This document shows positions 53,300 to 64,000 of a stretch of DNA of 64,000 nt, one piece after another. Position 1 is the first letter of the stretch. Every line of letters starts with the position of its first letter. Origin of the DNA: Phytoseiulus persimilis (lineage: Eukaryota; Arthropoda; Arachnida; Mesostigmata; Phytoseiidae); assembly GCA_037576195.1 (NCBI GenBank), contig CM075102.1, positions 14,132,745 through 14,196,744 of the forward strand. Direction: 5' to 3'. A program made the translations under genes and the position numbers. The notes beneath the pieces were generated by a model. That model did no database searches, was not told where the DNA came from, and saw only the letters and a program-made list of their open reading frames with translations.

Positions 53300-53440
53300 T
53301 GATGAAAGCTCCGGCGGTCATATTCGCCACATGAAAGCATCGATAGCCACTGAATAATACTGTTTTGGTGAGTCCTGACTGCTTCATCTGAATCTGCGCC
53401 AAAATATCCTGCGCCAAAATGTTCGCGCCAAAATGTCCTA
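53300..53440 (-). repeat. Right copy of the inverted repeat pair
   Basis: Read on the minus strand it gives three GACATTTTGGCGC-type units, then GCAGATTCAGATGAAGC and ACAGTATTATTCAGTGGC then TATCGATG. It has fewer minisatellite units than the left copy. Confidence 0.75.
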
Positions 53441-56400
53441 GACCGCTTTGAGCACACTCGCTGAACATGGAACGAGACCATTGACCACCCGAAGGGCTGT
53501 GCCCGCGAAGGTTCGGGGAAATGAGATGAGACGGCTCGAGTTTGAGCAAGCGTGAGTCCGGTTCGCCCAACTCTGTCAGTGACAAGATGCCAAACACCCA
53601 ATCAGAACTTGTTCGGATACATAACCCGTCCGATTGAGTTTCGCTTTCGCCCGTAGGCATACCGCTCATCTCACCGACGCCGAAGTCCGTCATTTCCGAA
53701 ATTGCCGTGAGTTGTTGGAGCACCTCGAAACGTCCCCAGCAAACTTCATTGAACATCGAGGGACTATCCTGACCCGTATCGAACGACGGAAACACTTCAA
53801 AACTCAGCTCGGCGTTGCTGCCAACTCCAACGACTTTTTCCTACCTAAAAATATTCAACTCATTTTCGTTGGGGACCTTGCTGGCTAGCTGCTTCCGAAT
53901 GTCCATCTCCTTCCAAATACGTGAAAGATCAGTAATCGAAACTGTTCCGATTCAATCCTACCGTTTAACGCGCCAGGTGTTCGAAAATAGTGATGTTCGA
54001 GGTCGAAGATGTGACACGTCAACGCAAACCTCAAAATATCCGGTACGTGTCATCAGGGATTGGCGCCCCATCATATGGCAAGCAACCCCGGCAAGCATTG
54101 AACGATCATTGAGTTCGAATATTCTTGCGTTCAAACGCATTCTAACGAATCGCGACAGGAATAGAACCACAGCAGCTCGATGCCGTTAACGTGGATTCAG
54201 GTCGTCGATTTATCGGAAGGGAACACCGCATAACCTACCAACGCGGCGATCTGCTGGTGTTCCGCTCCATCTCCACGAGTTTGGAATGTTGAGGCATTAT
54301 CCCGCCGAATTTGACTCGGACTGCGTTCTCCTGTGACCTTGAACGAGACTTCAAGTTCTAATATGAAAAGGCTCTCGGCGAATCCCCGCTGAGTGAAATG
54401 AGCTGGCTTTCTTTTATTCAGATAATCACACTCTCCGTAAAGCTGGCTCACCGTAACAGTGTTCTGAGAGTGACGTGAAAATGAGTTCAGCAGTTTGGTG
54501 AATGCAATATTCCATCGCATATCTAACACGCGTGCCAGCTTATAAAATTCTCCTCATAGAAAGGGCGGAAGCTAGCCATTCTGAGACGCTTTGTCGGATT
54601 GCGCGTCACTCGTCGGCCTCTGTCGTATCACCGACCCCACCAACTTTCAGGGCTCGAGCGGCGCAGAAGGGTTTGTGCGGAATGTCCCGGAAAAACGAAA
54701 TTTCGCTGCCTATACATGTCTTTGCCTGAGCGCCCAGTCTTAATTGCCGCAGACATTTTTGCTCCGTTTCCGACGACACGCGTTGCTCGGCAAGTGGGAG
54801 TGCGGTCCTGACTTATTACATCCACTGCCGAGACCAAATATTTTCGGAAAATATTCAGCAAATCGCAGTTTTCATAGAGTGGCAGACAAACACGGTTCGG
54901 ATGGTTGGAATATTTGTGGCGAACAACACTGGTCGGATTGACCGGTGAAGGAAAACCAGCCTGTCACGAGTCGGTAGCCTCAACTGGAGAGCAGCCGTAT
55001 TGTGCGTCATTTCAAGGACCCAGGGGATGTAGCGATTCCCCGAGACTCGAAAGATGTACATCGCTGGAGGTTCCACATCCGTCGTTTGTCCTTTCGGCGT
55101 TCCGTCTGCTCTCCCAATGTCCAAAACGGCGTGGATGGTCGCAATCTCCGATATTGGTATTATCTGCATCTAACTGTCCGGAAGGGCCGCGCTCTGCGAT
55201 CGGACTCGGAGCAGCATGCCGCTCCATTTGCTGTTTCTGAACCTAAGCGCCGCTGATTTGCTCTGAACTCGATCGCGTCAGCCATAACCTCCACGGAATC
55301 GCAGGACAATGAATTGTCCTGCCACGGAATCATCGTGCTGGGCGCCCATATCTTGGAAAGCGGAACGGAATCGAAAGTTCTCTGGAATTGACTCGCCTCC
55401 GCATTTGGTTCGCCAAAAGCCCGAGCTACAATGCTCATGGAGGATTTCGACTAAAGAAGCTTCGCTTCCATGGAATCTGGACGGTCCCACCTGATTTTGC
55501 GACACAGAGGAGCAGGATGACCTCGGAGCATGCGTCGAGGGTGACGAGCTCGAGAACTTGTCGCCAAAGTTTCCAGCATTTGCCAGGGAGACACTCCGCC
55601 ACTTCCACTCACAACTAATTAACTCGAAACCAACTCGCGTTGCTCCTGAGCGCTAGCTCAGGGCCCGGAAGTCTTCAAAGACAAATTCGAAAGTGTTGGA
55701 CTCTCTCGAGTCACTTCGTGAGCGAGGAGCGAGGTCATGCAATTTCAGGGGTGGAGCAACCACGGAAACACGGAAGTCCGAATGCATGACACTCGATTTG
55801 ACGTCATCTACTGAGAGCGTTCAGGCAGAAGCCTATAATTGTTCTGACATCAGAAACTGCCGTTGGTCGCATTCGGTGAGTTGGTTTTGGGAAGCCTCAA
55901 ATGCTGGAAGTTCCACTTTTTCTCCGACGTGGCTTCGGGAAGTCTTCCACTCTCATCGAGCGTGTTTTCGACGAACAGATTTCGACGTTCACAGCTGGCT
56001 TCGAGATCCCCGATTCGGAATTGTGCGTGTTCCCACGTAAGCTCTAATTACGCATCGCTACGCCTGAACATCGTCGCCCCATCTGGAGAGCCTCTCACCA
56101 ACGTAAAATCCCTCGCAGACATAAATGAATATGAGCGATGCCATATTCTGGAAAATCTGACGACGTGACATCCGCAATATTCTGTATGTGTCATCCAATG
56201 ATACACACGGCTCGAAGTGGGAAGGATAATTGTTATTAGGGTTCTACATCCATCCTCGTTCGATGGTTTAGACAGCTAAGCAGGCTTTATTTGCACAGTG
56301 AAAGATGGAGAAAAAGCACTCCCATCGATTTCAGAGAGAATCACGGGTAAATACAAGCCCAAACTCTTTGGCTTCGGCTGTCGTCTCCGATGGCGAATCT

Positions 56401-56639
56401 GCTCATTAGCAGTACCGGGTGTCTGACGACTACCGACTCCATAAACTCCATTTCCCTGGACACCTGCTGGATTCAGTAATGGGAAGTTCAGCCTGGGAGT
56501 CCTCCATATACTGGAGCACGAAGCAGAGTCTCAAACTCTCGGTTACTATCTAGAGCTGTGATCCGGAATAAACTTGGCTCAGTCCGGCCGATGTGGCAGT
56601 TCAGTTCCCCGTGACTCTACAGGGTGGCTTTTTTTAGTC
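53441..56639. other. No recognisable gene
   Basis: Short frames only. A palindrome flanked by a 10-bp direct repeat lies at 55291-55331. Confidence 0.4.
55291..55331. repeat. Palindrome flanked by a 10-bp direct repeat
   Basis: CCACGGAATC occurs at 55291-55300 and again at 55322-55331. Between them GCAGGACAAT and its reverse complement face each other across GA (55301-55310 and 55313-55322). No larger element is visible. Confidence 0.8.
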
Positions 56640-57522
56640 GGGAATTTTCGAGCCCGATCTCGTTCTGGCCATAACTTTCTCAGTTCTTGGAATTTTCTAG
56701 AGAATCAAGAGGTGATCGATAGAGGATATCAAGGCGGTATTTTTTTTCGCGAGATTCGATTGATACAATGGAAAGCGGTCAGAAATCGTTTTGAAAATTA
56801 CCCTTTTTTTCGAGGTCTCCCTAAAAGTCATCGTGAAAACGTCAATATGCATCCGATCGGACTCTTGGGGGTCTCGTTGAGCGCGCGAAAGGAAGCCGGT
56901 AATTCGCCGGAGAACCGATCGAAGTTATCTCGTTTCCTCGAAAAATGGCTAGCGATCGTAGCCCTTTTTCAAGGGCCTGCCCGTCGGCTAATTATATTCA
57001 CTTCGCTCTCCCTCGCATTTCCTCTCGTAACTCCTCAACGAGGCAGAAATGGAGGTGACTCCTGTGGTGAAAATTACTTAGAAATGGGTTAAATATCCGA
57101 ATATTGAGCTGCAAGGTCGATCTGACTATTATTGATTTTCACCGGAAATCACCCTCATCCAGTTCCTTCGGTCGCCACAATCACCCTTGACACCCTAGGA
57201 ATCCTTGATACGATCGCTTGCCGTTTTTCGAGGAAAAGAGATAACTTCGATCGATTTCCCGGCGAATGACCGGCTTCCTTTCGCGCGTCCAACGCGACCC
57301 CTACGAGTCCGATCGGATGAATATTGACGTTTTCACGATGAGTTTTAATGAGTTCTCGAAAAAGAGGGGGTAATTTTGAAAACCATTACTGACCCCAAAT
57401 TCTCATCCTATCCATTCAAATTTCTCAAAAAGACTGCCTCGATATCCTCTATCGATCACTCCTTGATTTTCTAGAAAACTGAGAAAGTTATGCCCAAAAC
57501 AAGATTGGGCTCGAAAGTTCCC
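56640..57522. mobile_element. Fold-back (inverted-repeat) element, copy 2
   Basis: Two arms of about 330 bp (56640-56970 and about 57197-57522) are inverted copies, beginning GGGAATTTTCGAGCCC on the left and, read inward, GGGAACTTTCGAGCCC on the right. Internal pairs include TTTCCTCGAAAAATGGCTAG with its counterpart near 57220. The centre, about 225 bp, has no coding content but recurs in inverted orientation in copy 1 at 0.75-0.89 kb. Long palindromic arms with no transposase fit a non-autonomous fold-back element. A 172-codon frame over the left half is a by-product of the repeat. No target duplication is clear. Confidence 0.8.
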
Positions 57523-58943
57523 GGGGCGGGGAAGTATGGGTCGGGAGGGAAGATTACTTGCTGATTTTCCTGCCGCGAGAGTATGGTTCAACGCCGTTGT
57601 GGGTTCGTTCAGATGTTCTCAGATGTTTTGAGAGGGCAGATTGATGGGGAAAGCTCGTGCCGCATACATCGCAGGAATGTGTCGTCTCATCGGTTAGAGT
57701 TCGTCGCTGAGGCGTCGGGCAGCCCTCGTTTAGAACTAGGTGATAAAAGCCTCACATCGAAGAGAACTATCCGATGCGAAGCGAAACCCTCGTAGTTAGA
57801 TTTAACCCTCGGAGCACTTGTCGCAGGGTAAGACGCTTCTCCGTTGTGAAGTGTCTCGTGAATGATCAACTTTGTCTCGTCCGAGATTGAGCTTCACAAT
57901 CAGAACACCGGAGCGGTTGTTTTCTCCCCGTAGCTCCGTGGGATCTCGATGTCTCGACCTCACATAAGATCTCGCAAAGCCCTCTCGTCCACATAATGGC
58001 GTGGAGAATCGATTCTGATTGTAGATGATTCTACACGTTGATTCGTTCTTGGAGCACTGACTCTTAGTAGCCGTATGCTTTACGGCCGATACCATCGAGC
58101 CAGTTCGAGTAAGCTCGCGTAAATAATCTCGACATCATAGCCTCCGGACTCCAGTGAGCTGCAGTCGCGAGCTGGAGATGAGTATGATAACAACTGATCC
58201 AGAGGAGAGTTAGAACTCCACCTGCGGCGGACTTTCAACAGACGATATAAGTAGCTTGGGACAGTAGAAACAATTCTCTATCAGGGCTCGATGCTGAAAT
58301 TGATCCTCGGTCGACAATTCCACACGCGCGACAAGCCCGATCATGCCCATGCAATCAAAGGCTCGACCGATCGGTTCCAGATAGCCCGTCACCCTGAGCC
58401 AATACGGGAGCTCTCAATAACTTCAGATATTGAGATTGAAAGATGACTCCCCTCTTGTACACAACTTTGCTTTCACCCATGTTCTGAACCCTATCTTGGT
58501 TTCAACCGGCTACAGCTGAGACCTTGGACGGTCGTGCCGGACAGCTTTCACGATGCCCGAATGTTTGAGTCGAAGGTTGAGGGCACAATCACCCACGTGA
58601 CAAGATACAGGGGGGTTCACGACTCTAAAGTTGTCCAGCCTAAGCAACGGATCAACGAAGGACACCGGGGAGTTCTTCTTTGAAAACCTGATTTCTTGGG
58701 CTTGAGGCGGAAATTGAGCGCTTCGCTGAATCGTAAATCATCACGCACGATCGACTGACCCCTTCCTTCACAGAAACTTCTGAGACACTCCCGGTTGAGT
58801 CGCCACGTGGGAACCTTTTTGTCATACTTTTCAGTAATCTTTGAATCCATCAAGAAAGTAAGCCAGATCGGACGAGTGTTTTACTCTTCAATACATCGAT
58901 TTCGATGATGTTCGAGTCGACATCAGCAAACCTCGAAATTGAT
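57523..58943. other. No recognisable gene
   Basis: Only short frames on both strands; no repeat or RNA gene seen. Confidence 0.4.
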
Positions 58944-59190
58944 CTCTAGAGCAGAGGTCGTAAGACGTTTCCGACATTGGCATCCCAGGGTGCCGAGGGG
59001 TGCCGCAGATGTCGCCCGCCGAGGAGGTTCCGAGTGAGGAGGAAGTGCATGATCCGATCCGGGAAAAATTATTTTCAAGGTACGATCGAAGGCATCGTTT
59101 TGCTGCATTAGACACTCCTCGCCACCTTCCGTCACCCCTAGCAAACCATCGGGTGCCGCGGCACTCAGTTGGAGTACACCTGCTCCGGAG
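58944..59190. mobile_element. Small hAT-like MITE (58952-59182) with target-site duplication
   Basis: The left end reads CAGAGGTCG like the MITE at 13645, followed by GGGTGCCGAGGGGTGCCGCAG. The right end, read inward, is CAGGTGTACTCCAACTGAG then TGCCGCGGCACCC, which matches the left end of the 13.6-kb element better than its own left end. The flanks CTCTAGAG (58944-58951) and CTCCGGAG (59183-59190) agree in 6 of 8 bases and fit the hAT target pattern nTnnnnAn. Length is 231 bp and nothing is encoded. Confidence 0.6.
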
Positions 59191-61289
59191 GAATGCAGAG
59201 GCTGATTAAGCTGGTTTCCAGGTATGGAATCGGGTTGGCAAATGCCTGCAGAAATAGAATCCGGCTCCACTATCATGATCATGATGCGACCGAGACGGCA
59301 ACCAGAAAACCGTTTTCCGACCATGAGACGCTGCGTGACGAAAGCTCGCTTGGTCGTCGAAGCCATCCACAACATCATCGGCGATAATAATTAACCGACA
59401 ATCCAACACTGTCCCGATTATGAGCCGCTTTCGAAGCAGGGCATCTGCGTCGAACCGTAGGCTGTGTCCCAGACAGAAATAGCAACCGAATGCTACCAGT
59501 TTACTCCGTTCCATTGCACAAATTCGGAGCGACCCGGATTATTTGGTCTTGAACACACGACATCGCGAATCAATCGCCCTCGGGTTCAAATCTGAGTTCA
59601 TGAGTAGCTGATTCTCGCTCGAATACCATCGAAATTACCATCACAAAAGGTGGTTGCATCCGTTCGATTTGGCTTATTTCCATTCTGTGGACACAGACGA
59701 GAACGGGGGAGATGAAACAGAGATTGTCTGGTGGTAACTCAACTGGACAACCCTCAAAAGTCTCTTTGACGAGGGTACTCGATCGATACATGATTGCTCG
59801 GCTATGGAGCGAACTGGTCGATTTCTGTTGATTACTCATGAAATGAGTGACTCAGAAGTCGTTCGCCGTCCTACGTTCACCCGTTGCTCTGACAGGACGA
59901 TTCGGAAATTGAGCATTATTCCGAACCTCAATGTCGGGGGCACTCATACGCCCAGTCCATCCGCGCCACACCGACAAGTCGTTTTGTCCGTGCAAGAATC
60001 TTCTCCGAACAGATTTTATTCACTCCGATATCCGCTAGAACCTCCCAACGATCCCACATAGTCATCACCATATCATTAGCGGAGGCGAAGATTCTTTCAA
60101 CTTGTTTGACAATGGTAAGCCCTCTCTTCCAGTCGGCCCGCCCAAGGCTCTTCCGGCGCGGGAATCTTTCCGTGGCCCTACGATTATTGGATTCCAGGAT
60201 GGAGTCGCATGTACTCCAGCGTACTTGACAGCGGGTATTTGTCAGTTTTTTTCCATACTTCATCGCGTGTAGATTAGGGGAATCAGGTGGAGCTCTCGGG
60301 TACGAGTAAACGGAATCGTCTGGAAGGGATACACGTCGGGGCGCAGTGATTTTAAATTGCTGACGCTCCTGATTGAAGCCGTCATAGTCTGCTCCCGTTA
60401 GTCCAATACCCCGGATCCTCAATTCGGACGTGCGGCTCATGAGCTTCCTACTTTGCCATCGGAGCCATTCTCCGCGGCGACTGTTTCAGCGAATGTCTTC
60501 ATTCGAGTCCGAAGGGGCATCTCTGTCTTCCTTTTGTCGTTCTAAGAGTTCCGTGTAGAGCTCGAGATAAAGTCGGTGAGACATCGGAAACTTCCTCGCC
60601 GAAACGTTTCTAGACTCGATACGCATGTTTAGCTCTAGATGACGCCCCGCAACGAACGAATCACCACTGCTTCCAACCGCTGGGGACGAGTCTCCAGCTA
60701 CTGTGATTTAGTTCGTCTTTCATCGCCCTTCGATGATTACCTTCACTGGTTTTGCGAGCACCAGGGATTCTTCAAAAATCCTTCCTGAACAGTGGCCGTC
60801 ATACATTCATTCACTTCGTGGCATGCTCTGGTCATCGAATCGCCCCTGCCGGCCGGCGCCGGCGACTCCGACATCGACAACTGGCGATACGAGACAACTT
60901 TGTTGGATTTCAAAATACCGCAGGATGTCAGGATTCGGCGAAACCTTCAGAAGCCCCGGAGTCTGCCCCCATGCAGCTATCGAGTTCGGTTCCTGGGCAC
61001 GTCGAGGTCGTCTTGGAACCACACGTAGGAAATCTTACTCAGGTCTAACGCCGAACGGATCACGTTCGAAGATAGGCGTTGCGTTTGTGGTCCTCGGCCT
61101 CCCTTCGTGACTCATAATCTTGGCTCGGATCTGCGTACCTGGACTCGTGCTCCGACGAACGCATGAACACTACGACCAGATCAGTGGGCTCCGTAATCAG
61201 CGTTTTCTTCCGACAGTTCTGTTGTGAAACGCCGCAAGTTTTACGCTGGCTGGATTCCAAATCTGTATACATAATAGAAAAAAGTTAAC
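59191..61289. other. No recognisable gene
   Basis: A minus-strand frame of 170 codons (59928-60440, ATG at 60440) has no known domain. The rest holds short frames only. Confidence 0.35.
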
Positions 61290-61508
61290 TCTGAACCTCA
61301 GCATGACCAATGGAATGTATTCGGTCCCGTTGGTCTCTGCGAAATGGCAACGAAGAGAGTCCTTGAGTTGTCGATGAAATCTTTCTACAGAGCGATTCGC
61401 ACGAGTGTTGTATGCGGACGTCCCAATTCTCTTGCATCCCAGAAGTTCACAGAGATTGTTGAAGAGGCGACTTTCGAACTGTCTTCCTTGATCAGTGGTT
61501 ATTGTACC
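61290..61508 (-). pseudogene. Inverted duplicate of part of a gypsy integrase
   Basis: On the minus strand this reads TITTDQGRQFESRLFNNLCE, then RSVERFHRQLKDSLRCHF and EYIPLVML. It is nearly identical to the plus-strand segment at about 61727-61944 and faces it across about 218 bp. It keeps the second Asp and the Glu of the DDE triad, but lacks the first Asp and everything upstream. Confidence 0.85.
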
Positions 61509-62428
61509 ACGGCTCGCCAAATTATTCCCATGCCGAAATATCGTTTCTCTCATGTACAAATTGATCTCGTCGGACCCCTTTCGCCGTCAAACGGAAACAA
61601 ATACATGCTCACGATGGTCAACACGATGCACGCGATGGTCTGAAGCTTGTCCGATTCCAAACATTGAGACAACTAAGGTCGCCACAGCCTTCTTTTCGCC
61701 ATGGATCTCGCGTTTTGGCGTGCCTGATACAATAACCACTGATCAAGGAAGACAGTTCGAAAGTCGACTCTTCAACAATCTCTGTGAACTTCTGGGATAC
61801 AAGAGAATCTGGACGTCCGCATACAACCCTTGTGCGAATGACCCTATAAATAGATTTCATTGACAACTCAAGGACTCCCTTCGTTGCCGTTTCGCAGAGA
61901 CCAACTGGACCGAATACATTCCATTGGTCATGCTGTGACTCAGAGCCACCACGAAAGAAGATCTCAACTCCTCTCCAGCAGATCTAGTTTTTGGTCAAAA
62001 TGTTGCTCTCCATCCTGATCTCAGAGAAGAGCAAAGCGCAGTCGTTGTAGACCCTACCGATTTTGTCAGTGTTTCCAAAGAAATGATGAGCAAGGTCAAA
62101 AGTCACACGTCACGACTAGCGTCTCATCCACCTCACTTTATTCCCAAAGATCTCCTCAAGTGCAATTATGTTTCCCTACGCACAGAAGCTACTCAGAAAC
62201 CTCTACAACGACCCTATGGATCGCGATGATTGTACAGTTGAGATCGGAACTTGAAACGGTTCGTTGAGAACCTCAATTCAACGAGTGAAGCCCGCCAAGG
62301 TAGACGGGGACTCCTCCGCGACTGATATTCCTAGGAAGCGTGGCAGGCCGCCCAAATGTGGTCCCCCACTGGGTGGGAGTACTGTCGCGCCTGGAGCCGA
62401 TCTAGATGAACGCATTGTTACCAACTGA
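61509..62428 (+). pseudogene. Ty3/gypsy integrase and pol C-terminus, degenerate
   Basis: The integrase core reads FSHVQIDLVGPLSPSNGNKY (first catalytic Asp at about 61561), frameshifts near 61635 to RWSEACPIPNIETTKVATAF and RFGVPDTITTDQGRQF (second Asp at 61741-61743). It then reads INRFH where VERFH is expected, so the catalytic Glu is replaced by Asn at 61849-61851. A TGA follows at 61861-61863 and more stops later. The C-terminal part gives EDLNSSPADLVFGQNVAL and, in another frame, RVKPAKVDGDSSATDIPRKR to a stop at 62426-62428. No RT lies upstream, so this is a 5'-truncated copy. An AATAAA follows at about 62430. Confidence 0.85.
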
Positions 62429-62907
62429 CAATAAACAGTAGTCCGCTTACACAGCTAGTACAAACTGCTCCGAACCCCACGTGTTGTCTTTCAGTAAGCT
62501 AGCTGATAAGCTACAATATAATAATAATTGAAAAATTATAAATGGAAGGAAATAGTCAGTGAGTCGTCTGGAGAACGCAAGGGTCTTTCCATTCCGCGAT
62601 GGGCACATATTTCCTCTCGGAACGGAGGCGAACAGACGGCTTTATGCCGACCGACGCATTTTCATATCGGATTGAAATTTCCCCGTGAGCCAAAAAACCC
62701 TGTGGGATAACGGATCATCTCAAAAAACAGGAGCCGTCGAGTGTGTCGTCGACGAAATGATCATTATGATGTCACTGGAACTACTTTCCTTCGGCCGGGC
62801 GCAGCTCGGGGCCTTTCACCGCATTCCAAAAATCCGTTCCCCGATCGCAACGCACATTGGAGTTCCCACGACTGGAATTGGGCGCACATTGGGATTCCCT
62901 CGAGGAT
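62429..62907. other. Flank of the gypsy fragment; possible LTR remnant
   Basis: AATAAA sits just after the pol stop, and the AT-rich stretch 62500-62545 follows. I cannot find a second LTR copy to compare, so the LTR is unproven. Confidence 0.3.
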
Positions 62908-63567
62908 TCAAGACTCACCGCCCGCGTCGACTCCGATCGTCCCGGAAACGTTATCGAACCCTGAGCTCGAACGCGTCGCGGCCATGCTAGCTTTTGGATG
63001 AGTCCCGAGGAAGAGACAAGATGACTTGGTGATGAGAGGAAAGACTGGGACCGGTACATCGACATAGTGAGCAATACGGAACCTGGGAGCTGTTTTTCCC
63101 ACTCTCACAATGGCAGGTGAGAAATAGGAGGCATGACTCGAGTCAGAAAGAATTGAGGAGAAGCTGCCGTTATTGTGTATCTGACGTAGCAGAGACATAC
63201 AGGCTCCACGAACATTTCTAACAAATTTCTCATTTGCATAGAGATTGCCTTGTAGTCTCATCTCTCCCCTGCTTTGTTTCTTCCTCCGGTTCCCTGCAGT
63301 CTTTCGCTCGAAGTCACTCGCAGCCCAATCTTCCAGCCTTTGACTGACTGATGAAGGGATCTGTGCTTCGTCGGCGACATGGACGAGTAGGGAGAGGAGA
63401 ATTCGCGACACCTCGGCGGTCACTGCAAGCAGAGCAGAATCGCAAGAGCTGGTAAACCCTATTGTACGGATATTCCCGTTCAGAACAGCCGAGTCCCCTG
63501 GGGGGGGGGGGGCGCTGGAGTCACCGAAACCCATTCTGCCAGGAACATCGGAGAGTCGCTTCCTCAT
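62908..63567 (-). CDS. Unrecognised 219-aa open frame with an ATG start
   Basis: It starts with ATG at 63567 after in-frame stops and runs for 219 codons. The N-terminal part has a run of four prolines encoded by a 13-base homopolymer (63500-63512 on the plus strand), a leucine-rich stretch (LLAVTAEVSRILLSLLVHV) and a basic segment (RKTAGNRRKKQSR) that could be a nuclear signal. I recognise no domain. The C-terminal half looks less protein-like and may be intron read through. Listed as a candidate first exon. Confidence 0.25.
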   Translation of the reverse strand: MRKRLSDVPGRMGFGDSSAPPPPGDSAVLNGNIRTIGFTSSCDSALLAVTAEVSRILLSLLVHVADEAQIPSSVSQRLEDWAASDFERKTAGNRRKKQSRGEMRLQGNLYANEKFVRNVRGACMSLLRQIHNNGSFSSILSDSSHASYFSPAIVRVGKTAPRFRIAHYVDVPVPVFPLITKSSCLFLGTHPKASMAATRSSSGFDNVSGTIGVDAGGES

Positions 63568-64000
63568 TGTTCACTGTCATCGTTGATTTCGAAGTTCATT
63601 GACGCGCGAGACCGCGGACGTTCACGTGCTGAGGACCCAAGGAACCGTCTCCTCGATGAGGATGTTGACGAAAGCCAGCGAATGTGATTTCGTCCACTCT
63701 TCGCCGTGGACGATATCACGAGACATCGGAGCCGGAAAGCGAGTGCCTGGGAAAAGCTTACGGGACTTTACGAGACGGAGAAGAGAGTCTGGATCCGAAA
63801 GAATGGCCATGAAGCATCACGGAGATCAGCGGGAGGTATTCTCCTCTGAGTTGTTCCAAGAGGAGCCCTCACCAAGTCCTCTTTGATCGGAGCACCTCGA
63901 TGGAACCAAACTATCGTCGGCGTGTCGATCCGACCGAGTTCATTCGGTCGATTTCGGGACGAAGTTCGACAATGTGTCGAGCATGAGGACGGAGATCATC

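Noticed and set aside
56574..57092. A 172-codon plus-strand frame
   Set aside because: It lies across the left arm and centre of the fold-back element. Frames in the other copy do not preserve it.

Overview
The window looks like animal nuclear DNA, most likely from an arthropod and plausibly a mite or tick. The evidence is spliced genes with GT-AG introns, sparse coding, decayed retrotransposons and small non-autonomous DNA transposons, and one intact bilaterian microRNA cluster. The clade is inferred from gene content. Most long open frames here match nothing I recognise and I leave them out.

Region by region. From 0.6 to 1.3 kb lies one copy of a fold-back (inverted-repeat) element whose second copy is at 56.6-57.5 kb. 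From 2.5 to 5.5 kb there is an intron-less WDR5 (WD40) pseudogene that runs almost directly into a broken Ty3/gypsy retrotransposon (tRNA-Ser primer binding site, gag, RT, RNase H). That element is interrupted by an insert of about 310 bp and by a repeat of about 820 bp with a second copy at 27.4-28.2 kb. From 10.8 to 17.7 kb lies a small array of TMBIM/lifeguard (Bax-inhibitor-1 superfamily) genes: one intact four-exon gene, one relic first exon, and a second four-exon gene with a 5-nt deficit that breaks its frame. Between them, at 13.6-14.4 kb, sits a hAT-type MITE with an 8-bp target-site duplication and an internal tandem array that reverses direction half way.

The most notable locus is at 41.5-42.6 kb on the plus strand: the miR-100, let-7 and miR-125 hairpins in the ancestral order, within about 1.1 kb. 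All three seeds are intact, but bases outside the seeds have changed, including the first nucleotide of let-7 and nucleotides 9-10 of miR-100. At 47.9-48.75 kb is an intact single-exon methylthioadenosine phosphorylase (MTAP) gene. At 52.5-53.4 kb a 15-bp minisatellite belongs to a repeat present in two opposed copies. At 58.95-59.18 kb there is a second small hAT-like MITE. At 61.3-62.4 kb is a decayed gypsy integrase with a partial inverted duplicate of itself.

The functional genes are MTAP (methionine salvage), TMBIM A (a predicted multi-pass membrane protein linked to calcium and cell death) and the let-7 complex (developmental timing microRNAs). Nothing suggests that they act as one pathway. 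The remaining sequence, notably 17.7-27.3, 28.2-41.1 and 42.6-47.9 kb, shows no gene I can defend.
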